Origin: Kribbibacterium absianum
GTDB lineage: Bacteria; Actinomycetota; Coriobacteriia; Coriobacteriales; Atopobiaceae
Direction of reading: 5' to 3'
DNA length: 64,000 bases
Assembly (NCBI RefSeq): GCF_030067705.1
Contig: NZ_JASJEX010000002.1
Coordinates: forward strand, 248,001 to 312,000
Below are positions 8,639-17,387 of this stretch, in pieces. The first letter of the stretch is position 1; each line of letters starts with the position of its first letter. A model generated the notes under the pieces. It was not told the DNA's origin. It did no database searches and was given only the letters and a program-made list of their open reading frames with translations. The translations under genes were made by a program, and so were the position numbers.

Positions 8639-9082
8639 CTAGATCTCGAAGAAGTCCTTGAACCTCTGGCTGTAGGTGCGCGTGACGTCCACCTGGTGGC
8701 CGCCCTTGAGCGTGAGGAGGAAGCGGCACGAGAGCCCCGGCCGGATGCGCTCCACCGATCCCCGCGCGATGATGCAGCAGTTGCTCACACGCACAAACTG
8801 GTCCGGCGGGAGGAGCGCCTCCAGCTGGTACAGGCGCTTCTCCACCTTGAAGACGCCCTGGGGCGTGCAGGCCACCACGTCGTCCCCGCGCGTCTCCAAA
8901 CACCAGATGCGGTCCAGCGGGAGCACCACGGTGTCGGCGCCGTCTTTGGCCAGCAGCGCATGGGTGTCGAAGCGGTCGCAGAGCACCAGGTCAGCATCGT
9001 CTGCGACCTCGATGCCCAGGCGTGCGCACTCCTGGGCCACCTGCTCGCGACGTTCTGGGCGCACTCGCAGCTTCACCTGCAC
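8639..9082 (-). CDS. LytTR-family DNA-binding regulator
   Basis: This 147-residue protein has the LytTR DNA-binding domain in its second half (IWCLETRGDDVVACTPQGVF ... LEALLPPDQFVRVSNCCIIA ... YSQRFKDFFEI). The N-terminal ~50 residues (VQVKLRVRPERREQVAQECA) form a short helical domain, not a receiver, so it is a stand-alone LytTR protein. The GTG at 9080-9082 has AGGAGGGGG just upstream, better than an extended upstream start. LytTR proteins bind direct repeats upstream of surface-protein, bacteriocin or membrane-protein genes; the likely target is the operon with the next membrane protein. Confidence 0.82.
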   Translation of the reverse strand: MQVKLRVRPERREQVAQECARLGIEVADDADLVLCDRFDTHALLAKDGADTVVLPLDRIWCLETRGDDVVACTPQGVFKVEKRLYQLEALLPPDQFVRVSNCCIIARGSVERIRPGLSCRFLLTLKGGHQVDVTRTYSQRFKDFFEI

Positions 9083-9281
9083 GGCCCCCTCCTTTCCGCT
9101 GGCACCAGCAAACAAGAAAGGAATCAAGGGAGCAAGGGGCTTCGGTCATCTGGCACAGGAGGGGAGTCAGGTCGCACGAATCGAGTCGTGGGCCCGTGCG
9201 GTTCGGGAGCGAGCGGAGCGCCGGCTCGTGCTCCGCCGCCACCGCCTCCGGCCTTGGGAAGACTGGGGCGCCCCGTCGCAG

Positions 9282-10130
9282 CTACTTGTCGCTCGCGGTG
9301 CCCGTCGTGTCGCTGCTGAGAAGGTCAAGGGACCCGGCGCCGATCTTCTCGCGCAGGAGCTGCGTCGTCTTCTCGTCGAGGCCCGTGATGGTGCAGTTGA
9401 TGTTGAAGCCGCCGTCCTCGGTGTTCACCTTGGTGAAGATGAACGTCATGAAGCTCTGCACGGTGCCCGTGGGCTGCAGGAACCCGAAGAACTGGTTCCG
9501 CTGGATCTCGCCGCTCTCGTCCACGTGGAAGCTCACGCGGTACACCACGGTGTTGATGTTGGGGTTGAGCAGCGCCGTCGTCGCGAACGCGGTGGCCTGC
9601 ACATAGGATCCGGCCATGGCCTCGAGCTTGCTCGTGCTCGTGGTGTCCACCACGGAGACCTCGATGCGCCCGGTGTTCTCGTCCGCCTCTTGCACGGTGA
9701 ACTCGGAGGGGAACTGCGTGAAGCCGCTGCCCCACTCCACGCCGTTGGTGAGGGCGGAGGCGACGCTTCCCACGCTGACGCTCTTGGCCAGGTTGCCGGC
9801 GGTGACGCGCCGGGCCACGCCGCAGCCCACCTGCGCCAAGATGATCACGGCAAGCGTGATGAGCACAAAGGACACGGCGGTGCGGGCGATGACCTTGCTG
9901 ACGTCCGAGCCGGACGGGTCCTTGCCGGAGAGCGGGTCCACTTCGAGCCCCACGCCGCGCTCGCGCCGGCTCTCGTGTTCTGTGTCCGCCACCTGCGGGT
10001 TCACATGGCCGGTCTCGTCGAGGGACGCGAAGATCGCCTCGACCTCGGCGTCCGACAACAGCTTGGGCGTCTTGGGCTTGCGCTCGCGCCTCGGTTGCTG
10101 TTCTTTCTTGGGCTTGCGCTCGTTGGCCAT
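9282..10130 (-). CDS. Conserved membrane-anchored hypothetical protein
   Basis: The 282-residue protein has a highly basic, proline-rich N-terminus (MANERKPKKEQQPRRERKPK), a cytoplasmic stretch to ~80, one transmembrane helix at about 83-105 (TAVSFVLITLAVIILAQVGC) and a ~175-residue external domain rich in T, V and N. The topology suggests a cell-surface protein held by a signal anchor. No enzyme motif or sorting signal is visible, and I recognise no family. It is monocistronic; the ~200 bases to the next gene hold only that gene's upstream region. Confidence 0.65.
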   Translation of the reverse strand: MANERKPKKEQQPRRERKPKTPKLLSDAEVEAIFASLDETGHVNPQVADTEHESRRERGVGLEVDPLSGKDPSGSDVSKVIARTAVSFVLITLAVIILAQVGCGVARRVTAGNLAKSVSVGSVASALTNGVEWGSGFTQFPSEFTVQEADENTGRIEVSVVDTTSTSKLEAMAGSYVQATAFATTALLNPNINTVVYRVSFHVDESGEIQRNQFFGFLQPTGTVQSFMTFIFTKVNTEDGGFNINCTITGLDEKTTQLLREKIGAGSLDLLSSDTTGTASDK

Positions 10131-10263
10131 GGGGCTCCCGGGAAGGCGTCAGAACTTGACCATTGTACTCGGGCACCCCGTGCGGCCGGGACCGGTCCGG
10201 TTCCCTTGCGGAAGCGTCACAGATTGAAAGGGTTCCCAAATGGAGGGTCGGCCGACGGCAAAA

Positions 10264-10292
10264 CGGGCCCCCGAGAGGTCCTCGGAGGCCCG
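10264..10292 (-). terminator. Terminator of the pyridoxamine kinase gene
   Basis: Two nested stems, CGGGCC/GGCCCG and CCGAG/CTCGG, flank a five-base loop. Read on the minus strand the hairpin is followed by GTTTTGCC, fitting a Rho-independent terminator for the gene ending at 10316. Confidence 0.7.
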
Positions 10293-10315
10293 GTGCGCGC
10301 CTTGCTCGGATATGG

Positions 10316-11197
10316 TTAGCCCAGAAGCGCCGTCACGTCGCCGAGCTTGGACTCAAAGCTGACGCCGCGCAGCTGGTAGTCGGGCTGCTCGGCGCTCAGC
10401 TTCATGCAGTCGTGCACGAAGCGCCCGGCGAAGCGCACCGCGTCCTCCAGCGAGTGGCCGGTCATCACGCTCGCGAGCAGCGCGCTGGTGAAGAGGTCGC
10501 CGGTGCCGTGGAGCATGAAGGGGAGCTTCTCGCCGGAGACCTCCGTGAGCTCCAGGCCGGCGCCGCCCACGTAGTTGCGGATGAGGCCGTCGCCGCGCTC
10601 GACGCCCTTGATCACGACGGTCTTGGCGCCCATGTCGATGAGCCTGTCGGCCGCCTCGCGCACGAACGCCTCGTCCACGTTCTGCCCCTGGTACTCGGTG
10701 CCGGTGAGGATCGAGACCTCGGTGAGGTTGGGCGTCAGGATGTCCGCGCCCGTGACCAGCTCTTTCATGGCCTCACAGAGCTCCGGCGTGTAGGTGGGGT
10801 AGGCCTTGCCGCCGTCGCCCATCACCGGGTCCACCACGCGGAGCGCGCTCTCGTGCTCGCGGTAGAGGCGCTGGATGGCCTCGATGTCCTGCGGCGAGCC
10901 GAGGAACCCGGAGTACACGGCGTCCAGCGCCACGCCCTCCTCGACCCAGGCGTCAAGGTAGGGGGTCAGCATCGGGGTCGTGCTGTACAGGTAGAACTTC
11001 GGGAAGGCCGTGTGGGCCGAGAACAGCCCCGTGGGGACCGGGCACACGTCGCAGCCGGCGGCGGAGAGCACCGGGATGGCGACGCCGAGGGAGCATTTGC
11101 CGTAGCCGCAGAGGTCGTGCACGGCGCCGACGCGCGGGATGTACGCGCCTTCGCGCTCGTACAGGTAGAGACTGTTGGGGCTCGCGTTCAAGGTCAT
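10316..11197 (-). CDS. pdxY: Pyridoxamine/pyridoxal kinase
   Basis: This 293-residue ribokinase-superfamily enzyme phosphorylates pyridoxal or pyridoxamine for salvage of the PLP cofactor. Supporting motifs are VGAVHDLCGYGKCSL at the N-terminus, DPVMGDGGKAY (residues ~140-150), TPNLTEVSILTG and the GTGDLF anion-hole/catalytic loop near residue 235 (HGTGDLFTSAL). Length fits PdxY/PdxK. The gene is monocistronic and divergent from the pur operon, sharing about 130 bases of promoter region. Distinction from hydroxymethylpyrimidine kinase rests on the GTGDLF loop and overall likeness to bacterial pyridoxamine kinases. Confidence 0.88.
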   Translation of the reverse strand: MTLNASPNSLYLYEREGAYIPRVGAVHDLCGYGKCSLGVAIPVLSAAGCDVCPVPTGLFSAHTAFPKFYLYSTTPMLTPYLDAWVEEGVALDAVYSGFLGSPQDIEAIQRLYREHESALRVVDPVMGDGGKAYPTYTPELCEAMKELVTGADILTPNLTEVSILTGTEYQGQNVDEAFVREAADRLIDMGAKTVVIKGVERGDGLIRNYVGGAGLELTEVSGEKLPFMLHGTGDLFTSALLASVMTGHSLEDAVRFAGRFVHDCMKLSAEQPDYQLRGVSFESKLGDVTALLG

Positions 11198-11325
11198 GGT
11201 TCCTTCTTCCTCACGTGGACTTATGGACCGACGCTGCCCGACATGGTACTCGTGCGCACGCCCTTCTCGGTCACGGGGGCGTTGCCGTAAACTACAAACC
11301 TGCTGAATCTATGAGAGGGGACAGC

Positions 11326-11787
11326 GTGGCTGAGGAGACGCCGCTCGTCGGCATCATCATGGGAAGCGAGAGCGACCTGCCCGTCATGGAGGCGTGCACG
11401 GCAGAGCTGGAGGCGCTCGGCGTGCCCTACGAGCTGGTCGTCGCGAGCGCCCACCGCAACCCGGACAAGGTCCGTGACTGGTCGAGCACTGCGGCCGACC
11501 GCGGGCTGTGCGTCATCATCGCCGCCGCCGGCAAAGCCGCGCACCTCGGCGGTGTGGTGGCCGCCCACACGCCGCTCCCGGTGCTCGGGGTGCCGATCAA
11601 GACGAGCGACCTCGGCGGCCTGGACTCCCTGCTCTCCATGGTGCAGATGCCCTCCGGCGTGCCCGTGGCGTGCCTCGCCATCAACGGCGCCAAGAACGCC
11701 GCCATCTTCGCGACCCAGATCCTTGGCGCCACGATGCCCCGGTACCGCGCAGCCATCGTGGACCTCAAGGCCGACATGGCCCGGTGA
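11326..11787 (+). CDS. purE: N5-carboxyaminoimidazole ribonucleotide mutase (PurE)
   Basis: This 153-residue PurE converts N5-CAIR to CAIR in purine synthesis. Class I features are GSESDLPVME, ASAHRNPDKV, AAAGKAAHLGGVVAAHT and MPSGVPVACLAI. GTG at 11326 is five bases after GAGAGGGG and opens directly on VAEETPLVGIIMGSESD, giving the usual length; an ATG at 11311 would overlap that ribosome-binding site. It is first in a run that continues with a sortase gene (overlapping by GTGA), purF, purM and purN. The same GAGAGGGGACA motif recurs upstream of purM. Confidence 0.92.
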   Translation: MAEETPLVGIIMGSESDLPVMEACTAELEALGVPYELVVASAHRNPDKVRDWSSTAADRGLCVIIAAAGKAAHLGGVVAAHTPLPVLGVPIKTSDLGGLDSLLSMVQMPSGVPVACLAINGAKNAAIFATQILGATMPRYRAAIVDLKADMAR

Positions 11788-12671
11788 CGTCGGTGGCGAA
11801 GAAGCAGCCGCGCCATCTGGCCTCGTCCAAAGGCACCAACGACTTCGAGGTGCTCCCTGCGTCCAAGCTGGGCCCCAAGGCCACGCCGCCCAAGAAGCGC
11901 CCCCGCTGGCGCACGGTGGTCTCGACGCTGCTGTTCGTCGTCGCCATCGTGCTCTTCGCTGCGGCCGGCTACTCCTGGTGGAGCGCCCAGCAGCAGTACG
12001 CGGCGCAGGAGGAGGTCAACGAGAAGCTCGCCGGCTACGCCACGGTGCCCAGCGACGGCTCCGAGCCGCCCGCCGTGGACTGGGACGGCCTCAAGGCCGT
12101 CAACCCGGACGTGTGCGCGTGGCTGCAGATCCCGGGCACCGTCGTGAACTACCCCGTGTACCAGGGGGCCACCAACGAGACCTACCTGCGCACCACGGCG
12201 GAGGGGAACTACTCCGTGGGCGGCCAGGTGTTCCTCGACTGCGAGAACACCGGCCCGGACCTTGTGGACGAACAGACCATCGTCTATGGTCACCACCTCA
12301 AGGACGGCTCGATGTTCGCGCAGGTGGCGGCCTATGACGAGCAGGACTTCCTCGACACGGCGACCACCGTCTGGTGGTGCACCGAGCAGGGGAACCACCG
12401 GATGACGCCGCTCTTTGCCTACCATGTGACGGAGGACGACGAGACGGTGCGGCAGTTCCAATGGGCGACGGTCGAGGACTTCCGGAGCTATCTCCTCGGC
12501 AAGCTGGCGAACGCCGCGTCGCAGCGTGCTGGCGCCGCTGAGGTGATCGCCCGTACCGACCGCGTGCTCACGCTCGCCACCTGCAACTACATCGACGGCA
12601 AGGGACGCACCGTGGTGGTGTGCGTGCCCCAGGCCACATACGACGGCTCGACGGAGACTGCCACAGAATAG
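11784..12671 (+). CDS. srtB: Class B sortase
   Basis: This 295-residue membrane transpeptidase has a basic N-terminus, one signal-anchor helix near residues 45-65 (TLLFVVAIVLFAAAGYSWW) and a sortase fold. The catalytic histidine is in TIVYGHHLKDGSMF and the cysteine in TLATCNYIDGKGRTVVV, whose arginine completes the triad. The WLQIPGTVVNYPVYQG block is typical of class B. The GTG start overlaps the purE stop (GTGA) and purF follows eight bases later, so it lies inside the pur operon. Sortases anchor sorting-signal proteins or build pili; two candidate substrates in the window are at 23.7-26.3 kb and 37.3-45.8 kb. Placement in pur genes is unusual. Confidence 0.88.
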   Translation: MTSVAKKQPRHLASSKGTNDFEVLPASKLGPKATPPKKRPRWRTVVSTLLFVVAIVLFAAAGYSWWSAQQQYAAQEEVNEKLAGYATVPSDGSEPPAVDWDGLKAVNPDVCAWLQIPGTVVNYPVYQGATNETYLRTTAEGNYSVGGQVFLDCENTGPDLVDEQTIVYGHHLKDGSMFAQVAAYDEQDFLDTATTVWWCTEQGNHRMTPLFAYHVTEDDETVRQFQWATVEDFRSYLLGKLANAASQRAGAAEVIARTDRVLTLATCNYIDGKGRTVVVCVPQATYDGSTETATE

Positions 12672-12678
12672 GAGCCCC

Positions 12679-14205
12679 ATGGACCTGCGCCCTGACTCAG
12701 AGGACACCGACGTGCTTCACGAGGAGTGCGGCGTCTTTGGGGTCTGGGCGCCAGGCCTCGACGTCGCGCGCATGACGTACTTCGGCCTGCACGCGCTGCA
12801 GCACCGCGGCCAAGAGTCGGCGGGCATCGCCGTGGGCAACGGGCGCACCGTGCTCGTGCGCAAGGACGTCGGCCTCGTGACCCAGGTCTTCTCGGACGCG
12901 GACCTCGCGGCGATGCCGGGCCACGTGGCCGTGGGGCACGTGCGGTACGGCACCTCCGGCGGCGAGGGCTGGGAGGGCGCACAGCCGCACCTCTCCACCA
13001 TCGAGGACGTGATCATCGCGCTCGCCCACAACGGGACGCTCGTCAACACGGACTACCTGCGCCACGAGCTCGTGGAGCTGGGCGTGCCGTTCCGCAGCGA
13101 GGTGGACTCCGAGGTGGCCGCGAAGCTCATCGGCTACTTCACCAAGAAGACCCACCACCTGCGCGAGGGCATCGCGAGCACGATGGCCATGATCGAGGGT
13201 GCCTACGCGATGGTGCTCGTCCGTGAGAACGCCCTGTACGCGTTCCGCGACCCCAACGGCATCCGGCCGCTCGTGCTGGGCGAGCTCCCCGAGGGCCGCG
13301 GCTGGGTGGTCGCGAGCGAGACCTGCGCGCTCGACATCGTGGGCGCGCGCCTTGTGCGCGAGGTCGAGCCGGGCGAGGTGCTCCGCATCTCGGACGACGG
13401 CGTGACCTCGCAGTTCGAGTACCAGGCTCAGACGCTGCGGCCCTGCGTCTTCGAGCAGGTGTACTTCGCGCGGCCGGACTCGCTGGTGGGCGGCCGCTCG
13501 GTGTACTCCGTGCGGGTGAAGATGGGCGAGCGGCTCGCGGCTGAGGCTCCGGTGGACGCGGACATCGTGATCGGCGTGCCGGACTCCGGCCTGCCGCCGG
13601 CCGAGGGCTATGCGCGCGCCGCCGGCCTCCCCTTTGGTGAGGGCCTCATCAAGAACCGCTACGTGGCGCGGACCTTCATCCAGCCCACCCAGGAGCTGCG
13701 CGAGATGGGCGTGCGGCTCAAGCTCAACGCGCTCCGCGACGTGGTGGAGGGCAAGCGCATCGTGCTGGTGGACGACTCCATCGTGCGCGGGACCACGATG
13801 GCCCAGATCGTGCGGATGCTGCGGGACGCCGGGGCGAGCGAGGTCCATGTGCGCATCAACAGCCCCGAGGTGCGGTTCCCCTGCTTCTACGGCATCGACA
13901 CGGGCACCCAGGAGCAGCTGATCTCTGCGTCGCACACGGTGGAGGAGGTGCGCGAGCGGATCGGCGCGGACTCCCTGGCGTTCCTCTCGGTGGAGGGGCT
14001 GCTCGAGTGCGTGGCGCCGATGGACGGCTACTGCTGCGCCTGCTTCGACGGCCGGTACCCCGTGGAGGTGCCCCCGTCGCTGGAGCGGCACAGCTTCCTG
14101 CCGGGGCAGGGCCCCAAGAACCTGAGCCGCCACAGCCCGCTGGCGGAGCTTCGCGTGGACCAGATGGTGGACGTGCTGGAAATGGTGGCCGACGAGACGG
14201 CCTGA
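12679..14205 (+). CDS. purF: Amidophosphoribosyltransferase (PurF)
   Basis: A 508-residue PurF making phosphoribosylamine from PRPP and glutamine, the first committed purine step. Cys17 in EECGVFGVW is the N-terminal nucleophile after removal of a short propeptide. The PRPP loop is VLVDDSIVRGTT near residue 362. The C-terminal CCACF motif and other cysteines match the iron-sulfur, Bacillus-type enzyme, which fits an anaerobe. ATG at 12679 follows the sortase stop by eight bases with GGAG before it. It is the third gene of the pur run, followed by purM. Confidence 0.95.
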   Translation: MDLRPDSEDTDVLHEECGVFGVWAPGLDVARMTYFGLHALQHRGQESAGIAVGNGRTVLVRKDVGLVTQVFSDADLAAMPGHVAVGHVRYGTSGGEGWEGAQPHLSTIEDVIIALAHNGTLVNTDYLRHELVELGVPFRSEVDSEVAAKLIGYFTKKTHHLREGIASTMAMIEGAYAMVLVRENALYAFRDPNGIRPLVLGELPEGRGWVVASETCALDIVGARLVREVEPGEVLRISDDGVTSQFEYQAQTLRPCVFEQVYFARPDSLVGGRSVYSVRVKMGERLAAEAPVDADIVIGVPDSGLPPAEGYARAAGLPFGEGLIKNRYVARTFIQPTQELREMGVRLKLNALRDVVEGKRIVLVDDSIVRGTTMAQIVRMLRDAGASEVHVRINSPEVRFPCFYGIDTGTQEQLISASHTVEEVRERIGADSLAFLSVEGLLECVAPMDGYCCACFDGRYPVEVPPSLERHSFLPGQGPKNLSRHSPLAELRVDQMVDVLEMVADETA

Positions 14206-14247
14206 CGGGCGGTCTGTCGGTCGTTGAGAGGGGACAAGGAGCAGCGC

Positions 14248-15309
14248 ATGGCAGAGCACATCAGCTACGCGGACGCCGGCGTGGACGTCGACGAGGGCGC
14301 CAGGGCCGTGGACCTCATCCGCGACGCGGTGGCCTCGACGGACCGGCCGGGCGTGATGGAGGGGCTCGGCGGCTTCGGCTGCCTCTTCGACGTGAGCTAC
14401 CTCAAGGGCCTCGAGCGCCCGGTGCTGGTCTCGGGCACGGACGGCGTGGGCACCAAGTTGGCGCTCGCCCAGCGGCTCGGCCGCCACGACACGGTGGGCG
14501 AGGACCTTGTGGCCATGTGCGCGGACGACGTTGTGGTCACCGGCGCCCAGCCGCTCTTCTTCCTCGACTACATCGCGGTGGGCAAGCTGCAGCCCGAGGC
14601 CGTGGCCGAGGTGGTGCAGGGCATCGCCGCGGGTTGTCGCGAGGCCGGTTGCGCGCTCATCGGCGGCGAGATGGCCGAGCACCCCGGCGTCATGGCGCCC
14701 ACGGACTACGACCTGGCCGGCTTCTGCGTCGGCGCTGTGGACGCCCCGGCCATGCTCGGCGCGAACCGCGTGCGCGAGGGCGACGTCATCCTCGGCCTGC
14801 CCAGCTCCGGCATCCACTCCAACGGCTACTCGCTCGTGCGCGCCGCCGTGACCGACCGGCTCACCGACGAGCAGCTCACCGAGCCCCGCGGCGACTTGGG
14901 CGGCGAGTCCCTGGCGGACGCGCTTCTGCGCCCCACGCGCATCTACGCGGGAGCGGTCGTCCGCGCGCTCGAGGACGGTGCGCCCATCCACGCGCTCGCG
15001 CACATCACCGGCGGGGGCATCACCGAGAACCTCAACCGCGTGCTGCCGAGCGACCTGGACGCGCTCGTGGACGCCGGGGACGGCACGACGCCGCCCTGGG
15101 AGGTGCCGCCCATCATCGATTTCGTGATCGACGCGGCCTCCCTGACCCCCGAGGAGGCCTACAAGACGCTCAACATGGGCGTGGGCATGGCCGTGGTCTG
15201 CGACCCCGACGACGTGGACCAGGTGTCGGAGGCGTTCGACGCGGAGGGCCTGGAGCCGTTCCTCATCGGCGAGGTGGTCTCCGGCACCGGGACGGTTCGG
15301 TATCGCTAG
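14248..15309 (+). CDS. purM: Phosphoribosylformylglycinamidine cyclo-ligase (PurM)
   Basis: This 353-residue enzyme forms AIR from FGAM with ATP. Family motifs include SGTDGVGTKLALA, the ATP-site GGEMAEHPGVM, SSGIHSNGYSLVR and HITGGGITENLNRVLP. The start is the ATG at 14248 with AAGGAG six bases before it; a GTG-type extension upstream is not needed. It follows purF by 42 bases and precedes purN by 12, so the three are co-transcribed. Confidence 0.94.
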   Translation: MAEHISYADAGVDVDEGARAVDLIRDAVASTDRPGVMEGLGGFGCLFDVSYLKGLERPVLVSGTDGVGTKLALAQRLGRHDTVGEDLVAMCADDVVVTGAQPLFFLDYIAVGKLQPEAVAEVVQGIAAGCREAGCALIGGEMAEHPGVMAPTDYDLAGFCVGAVDAPAMLGANRVREGDVILGLPSSGIHSNGYSLVRAAVTDRLTDEQLTEPRGDLGGESLADALLRPTRIYAGAVVRALEDGAPIHALAHITGGGITENLNRVLPSDLDALVDAGDGTTPPWEVPPIIDFVIDAASLTPEEAYKTLNMGVGMAVVCDPDDVDQVSEAFDAEGLEPFLIGEVVSGTGTVRYR

Positions 15310-15321
15310 AAGGGACATCCC

Positions 15322-15945
15322 ATGACTCTCAAGCTCGGCGTCCTCATCAGCGGCGAGGGCTCCAACCTCCAGGCCGTCATCGACCGCATCGAGGCCGGCT
15401 CCCTCGACGCCACCATCGAGCTGGTGGTCTCCAGCCGCCCCTCCGCCAACGGCCTCAAGCGTGCGGCCAAGGCCGGCATCCAGACGCTCGCGCTGTCTCC
15501 GGAGCTTTACACGAACCCGGAGGTCGCGGACGAGGTCATCGCGAACCAGCTGCTCCAGCGCCACGTGGACTATGTGGTGATGGCGGGCTACATGCGCAAG
15601 GTGGGGCCTGCCATTCTGGCGGCCTTCCCCAACTCGGTGCTCAACCTGCACCCGGCCCTGCTCCCGAGCTTCCCGGGCGCCCACGCCATCGAGGACGCGT
15701 ACCTCTCGGGCGTCAAGGTCACCGGGGTCACGGTTCACATCGCGAACGCGGAGTACGACCAGGGCCCGATCATCGCGCAGGAGCCCGTGCGCATCGAGGA
15801 GGGCATGTCCCTCGGCGAGCTGGAGGCCGCCATACACGCCGTGGAGCACGAGCTGTACCCCGACGTGCTGCAGCTGCTGGCCGAGGACCGCGTGCGCATG
15901 GACGAGCTGGGCGTCGTGCACATCCTGCCCGCCGGCGACGACTGA
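15322..15945 (+). CDS. purN: Phosphoribosylglycinamide formyltransferase (PurN)
   Basis: A 207-residue folate-dependent GAR transformylase. The N-terminal GEGSNLQAVIDRI phosphate loop, AGYMRKVGP, and the catalytic Asn-His-Asp set (NLHPALLPSFPG and EYDQGPII) are all present. ATG at 15322 has AGAAGGGACATCCC before it. It is the last gene of the pur run and ends one base before the convergent methyltransferase stop. Confidence 0.94.
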   Translation: MTLKLGVLISGEGSNLQAVIDRIEAGSLDATIELVVSSRPSANGLKRAAKAGIQTLALSPELYTNPEVADEVIANQLLQRHVDYVVMAGYMRKVGPAILAAFPNSVLNLHPALLPSFPGAHAIEDAYLSGVKVTGVTVHIANAEYDQGPIIAQEPVRIEEGMSLGELEAAIHAVEHELYPDVLQLLAEDRVRMDELGVVHILPAGDD

Positions 15946-15946
15946 G

Positions 15947-17134
15947 TCACGCCCGGGTGAGCGTCGCCACCGTCTCGATGTGCGACGTGTACGGGAACAT
16001 GTCCACGCAGGTCAGCGCGTCGAGCAGGTAGCCGCCGTCGGTGATGAGCTCGATGTCGCGCGCCTGGGTCTCCGGGTTGCAGCTCACGTACACCACGCGC
16101 TCCGGCGCCAGCGCGCAGAGGCTCCGAATGAACTCCGGCGTCGACCCGGCGCGCGGCGGGTCGAGCACCACGATGTCGAATCGCTCCCGGTTGTGGGCAG
16201 CGTCGCGCAGGTACTGCGTCGCGTCCGCCGCCACAAAGCGCGCCTGCTCCTCCAGGCCGTTCGCTCGGGCGTTGCGTCGCGCGTCCGCAACGGCGCCGGC
16301 GACCTTCTCCACGCCCACCACGTCCAGGCCCGGCACCTGCTTGGCCGCGCAGAGCCCGATGGTCCCGATCCCGCAGTACGCGTCGAGCAGCCGCATGCCC
16401 GGCACGAGCCCCGCCTGCGCGATGGCGGTTCGGTAGAGCGTCTCGGTCTGCTCGGGGTTGGTCTGATAGAAGCTGGAGGGGCCGATCTCGAAGGTCACGT
16501 CCAGCAGCGTGTCGTGCATCACGCCAGGCCCCACGAGTGTCCTGTTCTTGGAGCCCAGCATCGCGTTGGTGCGCCGTTGGTTGATGTTCTGAACCACAGA
16601 GAGCTCCAACGGCGCGGCCTCGGCCACTGTCTCCGCCAGTTCCTGCAGCCCGTTCACGATGGTCCCGTTGCACACGATGGTGAGCAGCCCCTCGCTGGTC
16701 TTCCAGCCGGTGCGCACAATCGCGTGGCGCAGCAGCCCGCGCCCGCGGTCCTCGTTGTAGGCGCTGATTCCCAGTCGCTCCGCCGCCCGCGCGACGTTGT
16801 TGAGGATCGGCCGGCACCGCGGGTCCTCGGTCAGGCACTGCGCGCACGGCACGATGCAGTGGGTGCCCCGCTCGTAAAAGCCGCTGCGCACCGTGCCCTT
16901 CTTGCCGGGCGCGAACGGCGTGGCGGCCTTGTGGCGGTACTCGAACGGCTCGGCCATGCCGAGCACCTCGACGCCCTCTGCGGTCACGGGGTACCGCCGT
17001 GCCCGGAAGAACCCGGCGAACAGCTCCAGCACCCGCTCGCGCTTGCGCTCCAGTTGCACGGGATAGGGCACGGAGAGCCACTCGCACCCGCCGCAGCTCT
17101 TGGCGATGGCGCACTTGGGGGTCTTGTAGGCCAT
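15947..17134 (-). CDS. 23S rRNA/tRNA uracil-5-methyltransferase (RumA/TrmA family)
   Basis: This 395-residue SAM-dependent enzyme methylates C5 of uridine in RNA. It has a 4Fe-4S cysteine cluster near the N-terminus (CAIAKSCGGCEWL plus CAQC), SAM motif LLDAYCGIGTIGL, VLDPPRAGS, and catalytic cysteine in VVYVSCNPETQARD; the C-terminus TSHIETVATL matches the family. The cluster favours RlmD/RlmC-like rRNA targets over TrmA. The ATG at 17132-17134 follows GGAGGAACCC, whereas the open frame runs 49 codons further upstream without a good start. It is convergent with purN. Confidence 0.9.
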   Translation of the reverse strand: MAYKTPKCAIAKSCGGCEWLSVPYPVQLERKRERVLELFAGFFRARRYPVTAEGVEVLGMAEPFEYRHKAATPFAPGKKGTVRSGFYERGTHCIVPCAQCLTEDPRCRPILNNVARAAERLGISAYNEDRGRGLLRHAIVRTGWKTSEGLLTIVCNGTIVNGLQELAETVAEAAPLELSVVQNINQRRTNAMLGSKNRTLVGPGVMHDTLLDVTFEIGPSSFYQTNPEQTETLYRTAIAQAGLVPGMRLLDAYCGIGTIGLCAAKQVPGLDVVGVEKVAGAVADARRNARANGLEEQARFVAADATQYLRDAAHNRERFDIVVLDPPRAGSTPEFIRSLCALAPERVVYVSCNPETQARDIELITDGGYLLDALTCVDMFPYTSHIETVATLTRA

Positions 17135-17169
17135 GGGTTCCTCCAGACGGCGTTGTCGCCCCAGCGTAG

Positions 17170-17274
17170 CGCGCCCTGGCGGAGGACGGAACGGCGGACG
17201 TGGTCTATCGATACGACGAGGCCGGCGACTTGATCCAGGTTCTCGGCGTCCTTCATGGCCGCGAGGCCTTCTGA
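17170..17274 (+). pseudogene. Fragment resembling a RelE/ParE-type toxin C-terminus
   Basis: A 34-codon open stretch after an in-frame TAG, with no start codon, reads ADVVYRYDEAGDLIQVLGVL then HGREAF and stops. This matches the last two strands and the final HGRR-like motif of RelE/ParE toxins. It lies between the methyltransferase and the hydroxyacid dehydrogenase. The match is by pattern only. Confidence 0.4.
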
Positions 17275-17387
17275 CCCTCACGTTTCCGTCCCGCGACGAT
17301 CCATGAACGGCAAAACCCCCATTCCCCTCGGAGGACTAGGGTTCGGCAAACGCAACCAGGCGCGCGTCGCGCCGGAGAGGAGCTGCC

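Noticed and set aside
12697-15921. Minus-strand open frame of over 1,000 codons opposite purF-purM-purN
   Set aside because: Shadow frame in GC-rich DNA; the pur enzymes are unambiguous.
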